From Brienomyrus brachyistius (lineage: Eukaryota > Chordata > Actinopteri > Osteoglossiformes > Mormyridae): DNA of 64,000 nt. The notes below the pieces were generated by a model, which did no database searches, was not told where the DNA came from, and saw only the letters and a program-made list of their open reading frames with translations. Where the stretch lies: the NCBI RefSeq assembly GCF_023856365.1, contig NC_064551.1, positions 19,530,349-19,594,348 of the forward strand, given 5' to 3'. Every line of letters begins with the position of its first letter. Positions within the stretch are counted from its first letter, which is position 1. The position numbers and the translations under genes are program-made. This document shows positions 33,732-45,500 of this stretch, piece by piece.

Positions 33732-36079
33732 TGTGTGCAGATGTGCTAGTTACTAAAGAGAAGCAAAGCTGTATTTTCCCCTTTATGAATCCTCAGCCCG
33801 ACATTGCTTGTCCATAGACTGAACGAAAACAAGGCAGTTCTTCACGGCAGCGCTGAACTAATTTTAATACATCACTAAATACAGAGGTGCCCTTTGACCC
33901 GTGAAAAGAAAAAAAAGAGCTGCCAATAAGTGCAGGAGAAAAGCACAGGGTCAGATGTTTAAAAAGTGTGAGTTTAAGTGCGAGTGTTCAGACGGGCGGG
34001 TTAGTTCGACTGCCGCGTCCTCCCGGATCCAGAAGACCGGAAAGATACTGGGCATCGGCCAAGCTATTTATGACAAATTTACTGTCTGCACTCATTTTTA
34101 TTGTTGCTTGCGTTTAAGTTGATTTAATAGTAAGATTGTGGACAAATTAGAAATATTTCATTTTGCATCTTGTAGGAATTAGTGGATAGGTTATGATATC
34201 TCTAAGAACCAGAAAAGAGGATGCTGTACACATTAATTTGGTAGGCCTATTTACGTTAGATTGCAAAGATTTTTTTTTTTACTTTTGAAGTGCAGTTAAT
34301 GTTTTAGTGAAAGTAAACGAATATTCTGTAAACATTTGAAACTACAACGGGATGTTATTTACAAATGTAAATGGTAGTATATATTAACTACAGCTAAATC
34401 AAAATGCGCCTAAAACGCTTACAGTCTGTTAATATTTGTACTGCAATGGCTGTATGTGCGACGTAGGTAAGTTTTAATCACACTGGTGTGTGGGTGGGGC
34501 ACGTGCTTCAAATTATAAAATATCTTTGAAATATATATTTTTTTGACGAGGATGGCCCCTGCTGGTGGGATAGGAACAGACACAGTCTGACTGGCGAGTA
34601 ACAGCTGGAGGGCTAGTCAGTACCAGATAAGAGCACATCCCTCCAAAATCCAATTAAGAAATCTGACACAGATATAAATGTTCTGTAGGTCTTTTGTACA
34701 TTCTTGTCCCTCTACTGAGTCAGCATGGCAGTTGTATGGTGGTTGGTTTTGGACGTTAACAAGAAATTGTGAATACGAGTAATGGACATCGTTCATTATA
34801 TTGTTAATATGGGCGATATTGGCCATCTGAGTAACAGTTGATGTGGTCAAACAGGTAGTGAGTACATGAAATATGAACGGGGCTGTTTCAGATCCCCTTA
34901 TCTGCTTCAGCAGGTTACGAAAGTGTACCAGCGTATTATCTAAATCGAATCGGTAAATGCTTTGGAAAAATGTTAAACAAGCACCAAAAATATAGATTAT
35001 ATTATATAAACGTTATTGATCCCAGTGGAACTGGACCCCCCATAACAGCAGAGTCCGAGGATAGCTTGATAACCTGAAGAACAGTGCATGAAGAACACCC
35101 ACCTACCATTAAACATTCCAGGCTCCCCAAAACTGATGAGAAGACATTTGGCTTTTAAAAATGCATGTTGCCTATCAGGGTGATAACTTTTTAGGTGATA
35201 CGGTTAAAGTTAAACGGCAGTTGAGATCTAGCTACCGTATATGGCGCATGTATGGCTCATTTACAAGACTTTTTTAACGTGAGATGATATTTTTTTTATA
35301 GGAACTGAAAAACATCAGGGTTGCTTGCGTGGTGCTGTGTGGTTGGACAAGTCTGCTTAGGTTGCGCAGAATCACACGTTTTCACATTCCTGTCCCGCAA
35401 ACTTTTGGATGGGGTTTATACTGAGAATTACTTGCACGCGAGAGTCCCCTAGTGGAGAAGAACGAAAACGGCATGTTGTATTCCAACCTTTTTGCGAAGA
35501 GACGGTTCTGATATAAACGAAATTTCCAGAGCGTTGCTCCACTCATCACTTGAGTCGTACACATTGCTCTAAATTATATTCATACTATCTCAAGTAAAAA
35601 TAGTAAACCCATTCTGTTATTTTCATATTACAGACTCCAGTGTGCTGAATATGTCATCTAAAATTCCGAATTGTCTTCAGTTCTTCTTCAGCTCTTCTTC
35701 CGAATTCTTCCCCACTTTCAGGCCTCCGGGTCAGCCCCAGAGGAACAAAAAGCGTAAAAAAATTTGGAGGGAAAACTACTCCATGATAGCAACCTGTTAG
35801 TCATATCTCTCTCTGGAGAGCAGTAAATTTTCTAGCCAAAATGTGTGGTGTGTTGGACTTCGTTTTGTGCTAGTTGTATGTCATAATATATTTGATTATT
35901 TTCTCTCAGTTGACAATGCTTCTGCTCTCAGCATAGAGTTTCCCAGTATGTTTCATCTTCTCAGCCCCTCTGTGTGTTTTCTGTGCAGCCACAGCAGATG
36001 GTGAAGATTGCTCTTGGCACCAGGGAAGCTCGACTCACACCTACGTCACTCACATGCACGCAGACTCTCTCCCTGCTTT

Positions 36080-36253
36080 CTCCTACCAGGCCTCCTGACT
36101 TCTGGGAATGACCCAGGAGTGGAAAGGAGCTTAACAAAGTTTAATGCTGGTTGGATCGGAAGTACAGCCACCCAGAACTTACTGCAGCTGCGCTTTTGGT
36201 GGCCCGGTTACGACATCGGCCGAAATCTGAATCTCATTACCAGGCAGTCATAA
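36080..36253 (+). pseudogene. Possible Ty3/Gypsy integrase zinc-binding-region remnant
   Basis: A plus frame reads DPGVERSLTKF, then after an insertion-like stretch QLRFWWPGYDI, and stops at 36251. The pattern HPG.x.RTL followed by RFWWPG is typical of the integrase N-terminal HHCC module in Gypsy-type elements. The histidine is changed to aspartate, the cysteines are absent and the frame ends soon after. It is a short broken fragment with no LTRs recognised nearby. Chance resemblance is possible. Confidence 0.35.
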
Positions 36254-37330
36254 ACTGATCTCTAACATCACTCAGAGCAATGCATCGAAGTAAATTTTAA
36301 TCTAATTGGTTGGCCCCACCTCCTCTAGTTGCTTAGACCCACCTCCTCTACAATCTGATTGGCTATCTCTGAACAAATCATTTTTTCTTCTGCCCTCAGA
36401 CCATTTTTGTCTAAGTAAAATTCCCAAGAGCTTGATCCAGGCAGGACGGTGACCAGAATCATGTGGCACAGGGAAATGAGGAAGGGTGATTTTTTTGGGA
36501 ACACGAGTGAAGTGGTTAAAAAAAACCTCAGAGGAAATTAAACAACACAGACATTTCATCTTCTGTGTGAAGGAACAATGCAGGAAAAATAGGGGTTAGG
36601 TCCTGAACAGGGTTCCAATGGGGGGAACAAAGAACCCAATCTTATATTCATCAGTAATAAGATCCAGGAGACTGAATGAATGAATTACTGAGTGAATGAA
36701 TGAATGAATGAATGGGCCTGACACATGATTCTGCCCCCCCCCCCCCCACTCCGAATTTCCAATGTTCTAATAACAAGACCGAAATTTTCCTTGATTTTTC
36801 AAATATGAATCAATATTGAATATTCATACTAAACACACTGAAAACACATCCAAGTTTATAAGGTGGTTGTTGTTAATCATCCATGGTGGATGACCTCCCC
36901 TACAATGACAATATTTTCAGGGATAAAAAGGCAAAATGGGAACCTGTAGAGTGGACATCTTCAGAGACGGCTCCTGGTACATCACTCCCTGCAGCTTAAG
37001 GTCCTCGTGGCCTCCAGCTTCTCCGGGGACCTTCACGTGTGATCAGCAGGACAATGGGGTCCTAGTGGATCACCTCAGGTGATGAAGCTAATCTTAATTG
37101 GCAGGAGAGCTCTCAACACCACTGGCCAAATCCTGTCCGGTGCAACCCAGACCTGAAACAAGAGCCCTCTTCTGGGCTCAAGGCTGTGTGGGGTTCAAAG
37201 TCTTGGCATTTGAGGGATAATCACCACTGGTGATGCCTGTCTCCATGGCTTTGGGAACCATGAAGGACTTCAATATGCTGTGTGACACGAGGAAGAACAG
37301 TAACCAAGCATCATAAAAACCGGTAAGTGA

Positions 37331-37362
37331 ATTATATATTATATTATATATTATATTATATA
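37331..37362. repeat. (TATAT) inverted/tandem AT tract
   Basis: Repeated attatata units just upstream of the SINE-like copy at 37385. Confidence 0.7.
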
Positions 37363-37384
37363 TGAATCTTCTCAAAAGAAGGGG

Positions 37385-37725
37385 GCTGTCGCAGTGCTTA
37401 GTACTGTTACCTCACACCTCTGGGACCCAGGTTCGAGTCTCCACCAAAGCTCCATGTGTGTGGAGTTTGCACGTTCTCCCCGTGTCATCGTGGGGTTTCC
37501 TCCAGGTACTTCAATTTCCCCTCACAGTCCAATAATATGCAGAGGTTAATTGGAGTTAGCAAACTGCCCGTCTATGAGTGAATTGTGTGTGAGTGTGCCC
37601 TGCGATGGGTTGGCACCCCGCCCTGGGCTGTTCCCTATCTTGCACCGGTAGCTTCTGGGACAGGCTCTGGAACTCCTGCGACCCTGAATAGGACAAGCAG
37701 TTACAGAAGATGGTTGGATGGATGA
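37385..37725 (+). repeat. Interspersed repeat with SINE-like head
   Basis: Starts with a B-box-like caggttcgagtctcc, followed by gtgtggagtttgcacgttct, tggggtttcctccaggtact and cctgcgatgggttggcaccc, ending in gttggatggatg. This is the fullest copy of a module also found at 20085, 23495 and 62285. The layout suits a retroposon tail; no family is assigned. Confidence 0.75.
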
Positions 37726-38829
37726 CAGAAAGAACAGAAATACTAGCTGGAGAGCCATAGGCAGATTATCTTGCTTACAATTTAGCTTCTGTGTCTGAAT
37801 TATTGGTCTCTATGCTACTTGTCTTTTCTGTTCTGGCTCCTTTAATATAACTAGCACTTCACGATCCTTCAGAAAACATTTTCAAAAGTACCATGCAAGC
37901 ATCACTGGAAGTCTATTAAGTGAATGCTTGGCTAAATACAAAAAAAAATGTCATTTGGTTACAATTCTTCTGGTTGATATACTTATTTGATGTGGTCCTT
38001 TGTTTCCATACAGTCGGTAAATGTGTTTATTTTCCAGATGCTAACAGTAACCTTAGCTTGCACTATAAATGACACTGAAATTGTTGAGGTTTGTGCTTTA
38101 TTGAGTCAGATTCAAAGAAGCCAATACGATACTGCGCTTCATGGCAGATTAAATACATTTTCAGTCTTCAGCAAGTGTTGTGAGTATATGTATCAGAATG
38201 CTTTTTTGAATTGAATATATGTCATTACTGTATAAAATGCACAAAATTGCTGGATTATGAAAATCACAATGAACACTTTCATAAATACACTTGGGATTAA
38301 GGTTCAAATCTCATTGTATAATGTTAAGCTGTTTTGTGAGAAACAGTACGGTTGCCTCATTTTGGAATGTTTTTATCCACCATTCAATGACCATTTTCAA
38401 AAAGAAAACTGTACTGCAGAAGTCCCAAGGACCAGAAATACCGTGTCTCATTGTAACCATGTTCATCAGATCTATGTGTTTCCCTTCCAGTGCCACCCTT
38501 AAGTGATGCAGCTTTAGTTTTGGTGCGATTTGACTGAAAATGAAATGGGTCCCAGAGGTACAGCGTTCCTGGGGAGTTTGTTTTGGAGCAGAAGCTGATT
38601 TTTTTTGCTTTGACCTTGACATCTCTAAGGGTGTAATAGAATTTAAAAAAATTTCAGTTTCATTCTTTGTGCGTAGCCACTTTAGAAGTGCATAAAATTC
38701 TGTCATTTAAGTATTTAATACGATGTCTCTTGCCCGTTTTTGCGTTTTATATGACCCAAACTTCTACATAAACGCTCAACAACACATTCCACAACAAACG
38801 CCGTGCGTACTTTTGGCGTCGAATTGTAG

Positions 38830-38953
38830 TTTTTGGCTGCGTGCGTGAGTAGCGTGCGGAGGCGGGACTTCCGGCGGAGACACTGCGGCGGTTTCCGAGC
38901 CTACGGCAGGACGACGGCAATGTAGCGCAGCTGGCCTTTTCCCCGCGACCAGA
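38830..38953 (+). promoter_or_regulatory. rps6kc1: rps6kc1 CpG-rich promoter / 5' UTR
   Basis: GC- and CpG-rich segment immediately before the start codon, TATA-less. It contains an ETS-type acttccgg at 38867-38874 next to an Sp1-like aggcgggac. CpG density continues into exon 1 and intron 1. This is the housekeeping-type promoter expected for this gene. The transcription start is not determined. Confidence 0.6.
38920..38925 (+). promoter_or_regulatory. rps6kc1: Start-stop uORF (ATG-TAG) before rps6kc1
   Basis: ATG at 38920-38922 is followed at once by TAG, 28 nt upstream of the main ATG at 38954, with A at -3 in part agreement with Kozak (ggcaatgt). If transcribed, it is a minimal uORF that could stall initiating ribosomes. 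Confidence 0.45.
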
Positions 38954-39055
38954 ATGATATCGCAGCGGGAGAGGGGGGAGCTCGCACGTTTTTACACAGT
39001 CACCGACCCCAAAAGGCACAAGAAGGGATACACCGTGTACAAAGTCACCGCCAGG
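38954..39055 (+). CDS. rps6kc1: rps6kc1 coding exon 1 (start, PX)
   Basis: 34 codons: MISQRERGELARFYTVTDPK then RHKKGYTVYKVTAR. Human starts MTSYRERSADLARFYTVTEP, so the start is well supported. Donor AGG/GTAAGC, phase 0. Confidence 0.96.
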
Positions 39056-42000
39056 GTAAGCCGCAAGCTCCGGTAAACGTTCATCTGCGCCGTGGTGATT
39101 TTCCTTCGTAAATTTAAACTGAGGTGTTTATTGTCCCCCCCGCCCCGTTCATGGTTTTGCTGGCGTTCGCTCTGCAATGTCACCTGTCTTTCTCCGTCCT
39201 AAATCAAAGCGCAGTTTGTAATGGTAGCTGATTTCACGATAACACTACCTACTTGGCCGTGCGGAGGGAACCGCTCGGCTCCAATGTCCAGCTTGAGTCC
39301 GTGTTCGGCGATCATCTGGCGCGCGGTGTTTCTGACACCGCATTGACATCTGGATTGACCGGGGTCTTTGGTGCCGGGAAGCAGGCGACCAACAGTGTTT
39401 GAAATGGTCGATCACCCAGGGAGATGTGACTCCTGGTATTAAAATAAAGATAATCTGGGCGTTAAATAGAAGAGCCCGCTGAACAACATCTGATCAGACC
39501 AGCGCGGCTACCACTTTAAGGCGTTGATTTTAATGCATGGTAATCAAAGTATGCATGCATGCATATCTTTGAAAATCAGTTCATACAGAGGCTTTCCCAA
39601 TACAATCCTCCCTTCAACATTATCTACTGTGAAACCAAATTTCGTCACCAGCAAGATGTACGAAGTTTTCATACAATCAATTTCATTATTCTTGATGGAA
39701 TCATTTATGTCCTTAGATGAAAGCCGATAACTCTGTAATCTGTATTTCAGCTTTTAATCCACAAGATGTCATGTTATCATATTTGTTGTATTATGACTGA
39801 GAGTGTAGCAACTGTAGATTGGGTTTTTGGTCTTGAAAACAGCAGATTTTTCTCATATCTGTGTTTTATGATTTTTGATATTGATGCCACTTTGTGTTTG
39901 TGTCATTTGCAAACTTTTTCCTCGTTTTCTTCCACTGTCCGAACATATGCAACAGCACTCGTATTCTGTGTGTATGTATGTGCACTGGGTGAAATTAGTA
40001 CCACTGTAACCTCACCGGCAGGGCTGTGGGTTTGAATCCCACCTCCAGCTCTTTCTGTATTGACGGTAAGTAACACTATTTAATTTTGCCCTTTGTACAA
40101 CTATGAGTACGAGTACATAGAGATTCTTAGGCTTTTCTAAGAGAAACTTGAGAATAGAGTGTAGGGTCAGCCTTTTATCCGGCTCCCCTGCAGAGTGATA
40201 TGATTACTCTGCGGGTAAAGGGATTTGATCCGATGACCATCTGGACTCTGGCATAGATTACTAACCCGCAGATCTACACATGAGCCTTGAATATCGACCT
40301 TACCCATTCTGTGTGCAGTTCAAACGTGGTTTACCTTTTAGCGTGTAATTTATGTAGTTTGGAAGTTATCACCTATCATTATAATGTTAATCAAAATAAC
40401 CAGAAGCTTACTTTCATTCTTGTTTTTATTGCCTGTCCACCTTTTCAGGGTGGCACCTTCAAGCACTTCTTTAATTTAATGTTGTCACATTCCATTCTGG
40501 TGTATGTATCTAATAAGATCAGCTTTGGAAAGGACTTTATTACGGTGTTATTACTGTCATCTGGGCTGTTTCCGCACTCAGTTTGCTCTCTTGCTCCCCC
40601 CCCACCCCCCCATTATGGAGGGATTTGCCAAACTTGCCCTTGTGTCAGCGCATGCATGTGATGAGGAACTTGTATGCTACGCCTTCCCGTGATCGTTGAG
40701 ATCTGTTGGGCTGTGGTCGTGGGGGGGGGGGGTGCCTGGTGTGTGTGTGTGTGTGTGTGTTTTTTCCCTCTTTTGTCCTCCTCCGAGGACTTCTGCCGTA
40801 AGAGAATGAGGAACCTTCCTCTGGCCATGAATGGAGAGTCAAAGGCCGAATAATGAACTTGTTGTGAGAGACTGCACCTGTGTGGTGTAGCATCCTCAGT
40901 GCGTGTTTCAGGTGCGGCCTGTAACATGCCGGTCTCCTTATCAGGGGTCTTGCTGTATCGACAGGCCAGGCAGGAAGCAGAGTAGCTCAGACGGGGTAAC
41001 TGAAGTGCAGAAATGAACCGAATCAGAATTCTGTCCCCCTGGGGGAGCGGTTCCTTGAATTGGCTCTATTATTAGTGCCTGACATGAACGTGATGGTAAC
41101 GTGCAGCTTGGAGGTGCATCAGCTTTGAGGGTTCAGTAATGCGGTCAGAGCAGTAAGCTGTGACCGGAAGGTCACCGGCTCAAATCCCAGAGTTGGCAGA
41201 GTGTTTTCACCATTGGACCACTGAGCAAGGTCCTTAACCCCCCCAGTTGCTCTAGAGACTGTCTGACATGGCTTTCCTAAAAATGTCTGTCGCTTTGGAT
41301 AAAAACATCTGTTAAATAATATAATGGATCCGTCTCTAAATCAGCTCTGGGGGTCATTCTTCCTCTGGGTTTGTCAGCGCCTATGCTGCTCATGGGTATT
41401 CATTTACGTTCGTAACCGCGGCGAGGAAGTCGTATTGAGTGATGTTCCCAGGGAGCGACCTGTGTCTTCAAGGGGAGGGGGTGTTGACCCCCAGTTAGGT
41501 GAGGCTTACTGCTTTAACTGCTCTCGTGCCTCAGGTACCTCCTGATCTCTTTGGGGGGGGCTGCTCTCCCTCTGCCAAGATGCATGATGAGTCAGCAGTG
41601 TGAGAGAGTTGCCCAGTCGGGCTCTACGCTGAAACCGGTTTTTCACATGGTGTCAGGTCACAATGGGGACAAGACTCATCGGAAGAGGCAGGATGGCGCC
41701 ATAAGTCCGATCCAATGTTGTAACATGAGGAATCAGCCTGGGCTCAAATGTGTCAAGAAACACACAAGGCACTTCGCAGTATTTCACCTGTGCAAAAAAA
41801 TATATATATATATTTTAGAGAGTGTTCGTTTGGAACCCTTTTTGGACACTAGAGGGCGGTATTTGCATGTAATATGTAACGGTCACACTTTTGACTAAGA
41901 GTTTGTTTGTATATTCACTTAAAATCGTGCTGTTAAACTATGGTTCTGGCAGGTCAAATCCCCTGATGTTTAATTTGACAGAATGAATGTTTTGTATCGA

Positions 42001-42207
42001 TTTGAACTCTGGTAATTTTTGGTATCAGCATCTTGGCTCCTTTAAGAATCGTCTTTTTTGTAAATTCTGCAAGCGTTTCACTTACTCTGACTAATGGGTG
42101 TTTTATCGTTTGGTTATTGCTTGTTACCTGGAACTGTCTGGGTCAGGTGCCTCTTGTGAATTTGTGAATCCTATGTGCCTCTGTTACTGCATGTGCGTAA
42201 GTGGCAT

Positions 42208-42242
<35 letters not shown>

Positions 42243-42519
42243 TGTGTGAGCACGGCTCTCTCTTTCTGTTTGTGCCTCCTCATGTATGTGCCTGTGTGTG
42301 TCTGTGTCTGTGTCTGTGCCCCCCTGTGTGTCTGGGTATCTGTGTCTGTGCCCCCCTGTGTGTCTGGGTATCTGTGTCTGTGCCCCCCTGTGTGTCTGGG
42401 TATCTGTGTCTGTGCCCCCCTGTGTGTGTGTGTGTGTGTGTATCTGTGTCTGTGCCACCCTGTGTGTGTGTGTGTGTGTTTGTGCCACCCTGTGTGTGTG
42501 TGTATCTGTGTCTGTGCCC

Positions 42520-42564
<45 letters not shown>

Positions 42565-45500
42565 TGTGCCCCCCTGTCTGTGCCTGTGTCTCCCCGTGTG
42601 TGCATGCTTGCCCTCTCTCCCACCCTCCATCCCTCCCTCCCTCCATCCCCCGGCCAGTCAGACCCATCTCCCTGTATAATGTCTTCATTGTCTCTGGCTC
42701 AGGGGCAGACAGGGGTCTCTCTCCTCCCGGGATCGTTTCAGCAGGACCAGTGGAGCCCATTAGCACATGAATGGAGGTGGAGAACGTGTCCCAGCAGGCC
42801 TTGTGCTGAGGAGGTCTCCTGCTTGGCAACGGCCCCCAGCCCTGTGGGGAGTTAGTGGTGGGGGTGTCTGCAGCTGGTCTGTGCTGATTGCCTCCTGCTT
42901 CTCTCGTCTCCCCCACAGATCATCTCCAGGAGGAACCCGGAGGACGTCCAAGAGGTATATTCCCCTCTCTGCTTATTACCTTGGTCTGAGGTGACACTAG
43001 GGGGCAGCAGTGAGTGGCTCTGCAGAATTGGAGCGGAATTGCAGCGGAATTGGAGACATTTCCAGCACGCAGCCATGGTGGTGTCCTGACACCTCCCAGT
43101 GCCGGCTTTCTGCATGAAGGCGGTTTTCGTGGAGGCTCTGGGCTTTAGCTGTTGAGATTCAGAAAAAACTGCTTCTACTGCTCAGCAAGGATACCATGCC
43201 ACACTGCTAGACTGCATTTAAAAAGAACGATTTATGATCATCTCTTTCTGGTGTAAGAGTCCTAGATCTCACTGCATTTGCTGTGTAAATTAAGCAAAGG
43301 AGCCACAAAAAATGGTCAAAGTTTTACTTTTAAAGAGTGTAGTGAAGGAAGGTGACAGCCTCACATGCCCTGCCCCTAGTGGACGGTCTGGGAATCGAGA
43401 GGCCAGCTTGCAGTGGGTCTCCAGTGACACAGTGGTTAGGCTGAGCCGCAAATGCCAGCGACCGTTAGGCTGCTTCTCCGGCGCTGCTTCACCACGCACG
43501 GATGCTCGGAGTTTCCTTGGAGTGGGGTGTGGGGTTTTCTTGTTTATTGTTTATTGTCTTGTGGGGTGGAGGTCCTGCTAATGAGGACCGGGAGACAGTG
43601 CTGCATGCTGGCATTGTGGACCTTGCAGTCACATGAGAATTAGGTCACCCGGACCTCAGCCCCTCGTTGGACAGCCATGTGACTCGAGTGAGAGAAGAAG
43701 AAAAGCAATATTTTCAATGGCATTCAGTGGGGGGGGGGTGGGGTGGTGTTGTGTTGCATCACTTGTGGTCCTGACCTTCTACCAAAAAGTGGGTGGTGTG
43801 TTCGGTCCCTCTGAGAGTGACGTAACCCCCCCCCCCCCCCCCCGCACAGAGTCACCCCCACTCACACGTCTGTGTGCTGGCTGACATGCCTTAGAGTTCG
43901 CCGGCACTCTGTGTAACAGTGAAGCTGATCTGCTCTGACCACCAGGCAGCATAGTACTTATGAACTTGGTCTCATAACTGCAAGGTTGTTGGTTCAAGTC
44001 CTGGAAGGGAGATTAATGTGTATGGTACCTAATCTGGAATTGCCGGCAAAAATATTTTTATGTATCATTATATATTATATTTTAATATCATTTTGATTAT
44101 GAGATGCACAACTAAGCAGCTGAAAGTAAACAGCTTGACATTTGAGACGGGCCAGGGGACAGAGGGGATGTGGTGTATTTAAAGGGGTGAGATCGCGGGC
44201 GGTTGCCACGACGACGGACCCTGCTGACCCTTGCGCACTTTCCTGTGGGGTCGCGGAGCAGAGTGCTGCTATCTCGCCCCGGTTAACCCGCCTGCCCCGT
44301 TCAGATTACAGCATGTAAGAGCCGCCTTAAAGCCGGATTACAGTTGCCCCGTAAGAGACCGGCGTTCGTTTCCCCGCCGTCTTGCCGGCGCCCCCTGTAG
44401 ACCCCCTTATCAGCTGCAGTCATGTGTGAGCTCGTCAGGGCCAGTGCTGCTGGGCTCAAACGAATGAACAGTGACGGGGAACATTTCAGACATCACGTTG
44501 TCCTGAAATGTCCTGGAAAAGTTTCATGCTGATAAATTTTAAACATTATGATTTAATCTCATGCCTTTCTGTTTACATAATAAAACAACGGGACATGTTT
44601 TTAAAGTGCTTAGTGGTAGAGGTCAATATTAGGGGTACGATACTTTCCCTGCACACATTCCACTGTCACTGTTTGCTGTTGTTGACTATTGGCTGTTAGT
44701 GTAATCCTGCGTTTTCCTTTGGAATTAGCCGGTATCTGTCTATCTATCACTGCTGCAAATTTCTGGCCGATAAATACAGCCGATTTATTTCGTGAACCGA
44801 CTCTGATACTGAAACCGATTGTTTTGGAGGTTCTGCTTGTATACGTTTAAAGGCAGACACCACCCAAATAAATTAAAAAGGTGAATTAATTACATTACAA
44901 AAATATGAAAAAATATTTCTGTTTTGGTTAGTAATCACCAACTCTGGCATACAGAAACAGTCCCACAGCAGACTGTATATTACAATAATACATCTTATAT
45001 CTTTATAACATTTATAACAGAAAAGGCTGATCATCAAGTGTGATAGACTCCTAATTCCGGAGTGTCTTTTGATTTAGTTCTTTCTGCACAGAGTTTTTGT
45101 TTCGCATTACTGACAGACCTGCGTTATTCCGCTGTACTGTAGGGTTTGTTTTTCAGAAACTCGCCTTGCTCTTCAGTCTCGCCTTAAGGTGAGCAGTCAT
45201 TTGTTGAAAGTGTTAGTATTGTAGCTTCTCTTCATTAAATTATATCAGAGCAGTGTTTGCAAAATGCATTTCTAACATTTTCACTAACATTAAATTACAC
45301 AGCAAACACTTTTCTAACTGTTCAGTACAAGGGTGTACAAAGCAATATAGATCATTTTGCAGGGACTTATCGTTTTTAACCATCGGCTGTTGGCCGATTG
45401 TTGCTGTATCGGCTGATAACGATGGTTGGCCGATACAACCAGTGCATCTCTTCCGTCTGTCTGTCTGTCCAGCTGGTATTCTCTGCCATGATGTCACAGC

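Larger units (their letters stand above)
33732..38830. other. Intergenic region between divergent snx9 and rps6kc1
   Basis: About 5 kb between the two start codons. It must contain the snx9 promoter and any upstream non-coding exon, but no CpG island is seen near snx9 exon 1. It holds a possible Gypsy integrase remnant, a SINE-like repeat copy and homopolymer tracts. Open frames at 34617-34850 and 38311-38706 (minus) were not recognised. Confidence 0.6.

Noticed and set aside
34617..34850. 77-codon minus-strand frame in the snx9-rps6kc1 intergenic region, briefly considered as a viral or retroelement fragment
   Set aside because: No diagnostic motif could be identified. The resemblance was impressionistic only.
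35340..35580. Structured-looking segment considered as a small nuclear RNA
   Set aside because: No match to U1, U2, U4, U5 or U6 signatures, and no proximal or 3'-box elements recognised.
38311..38706. 131-codon minus-strand frame upstream of rps6kc1
   Set aside because: No domain recognised, and no initiator or splice context supporting a gene there.
42143..42916. Long minus-strand frame (257 codons) rich in Thr-His
   Set aside because: It is a translation of the TG/CA-rich minisatellite, with no splice context or homology. Frames are open on both strands.
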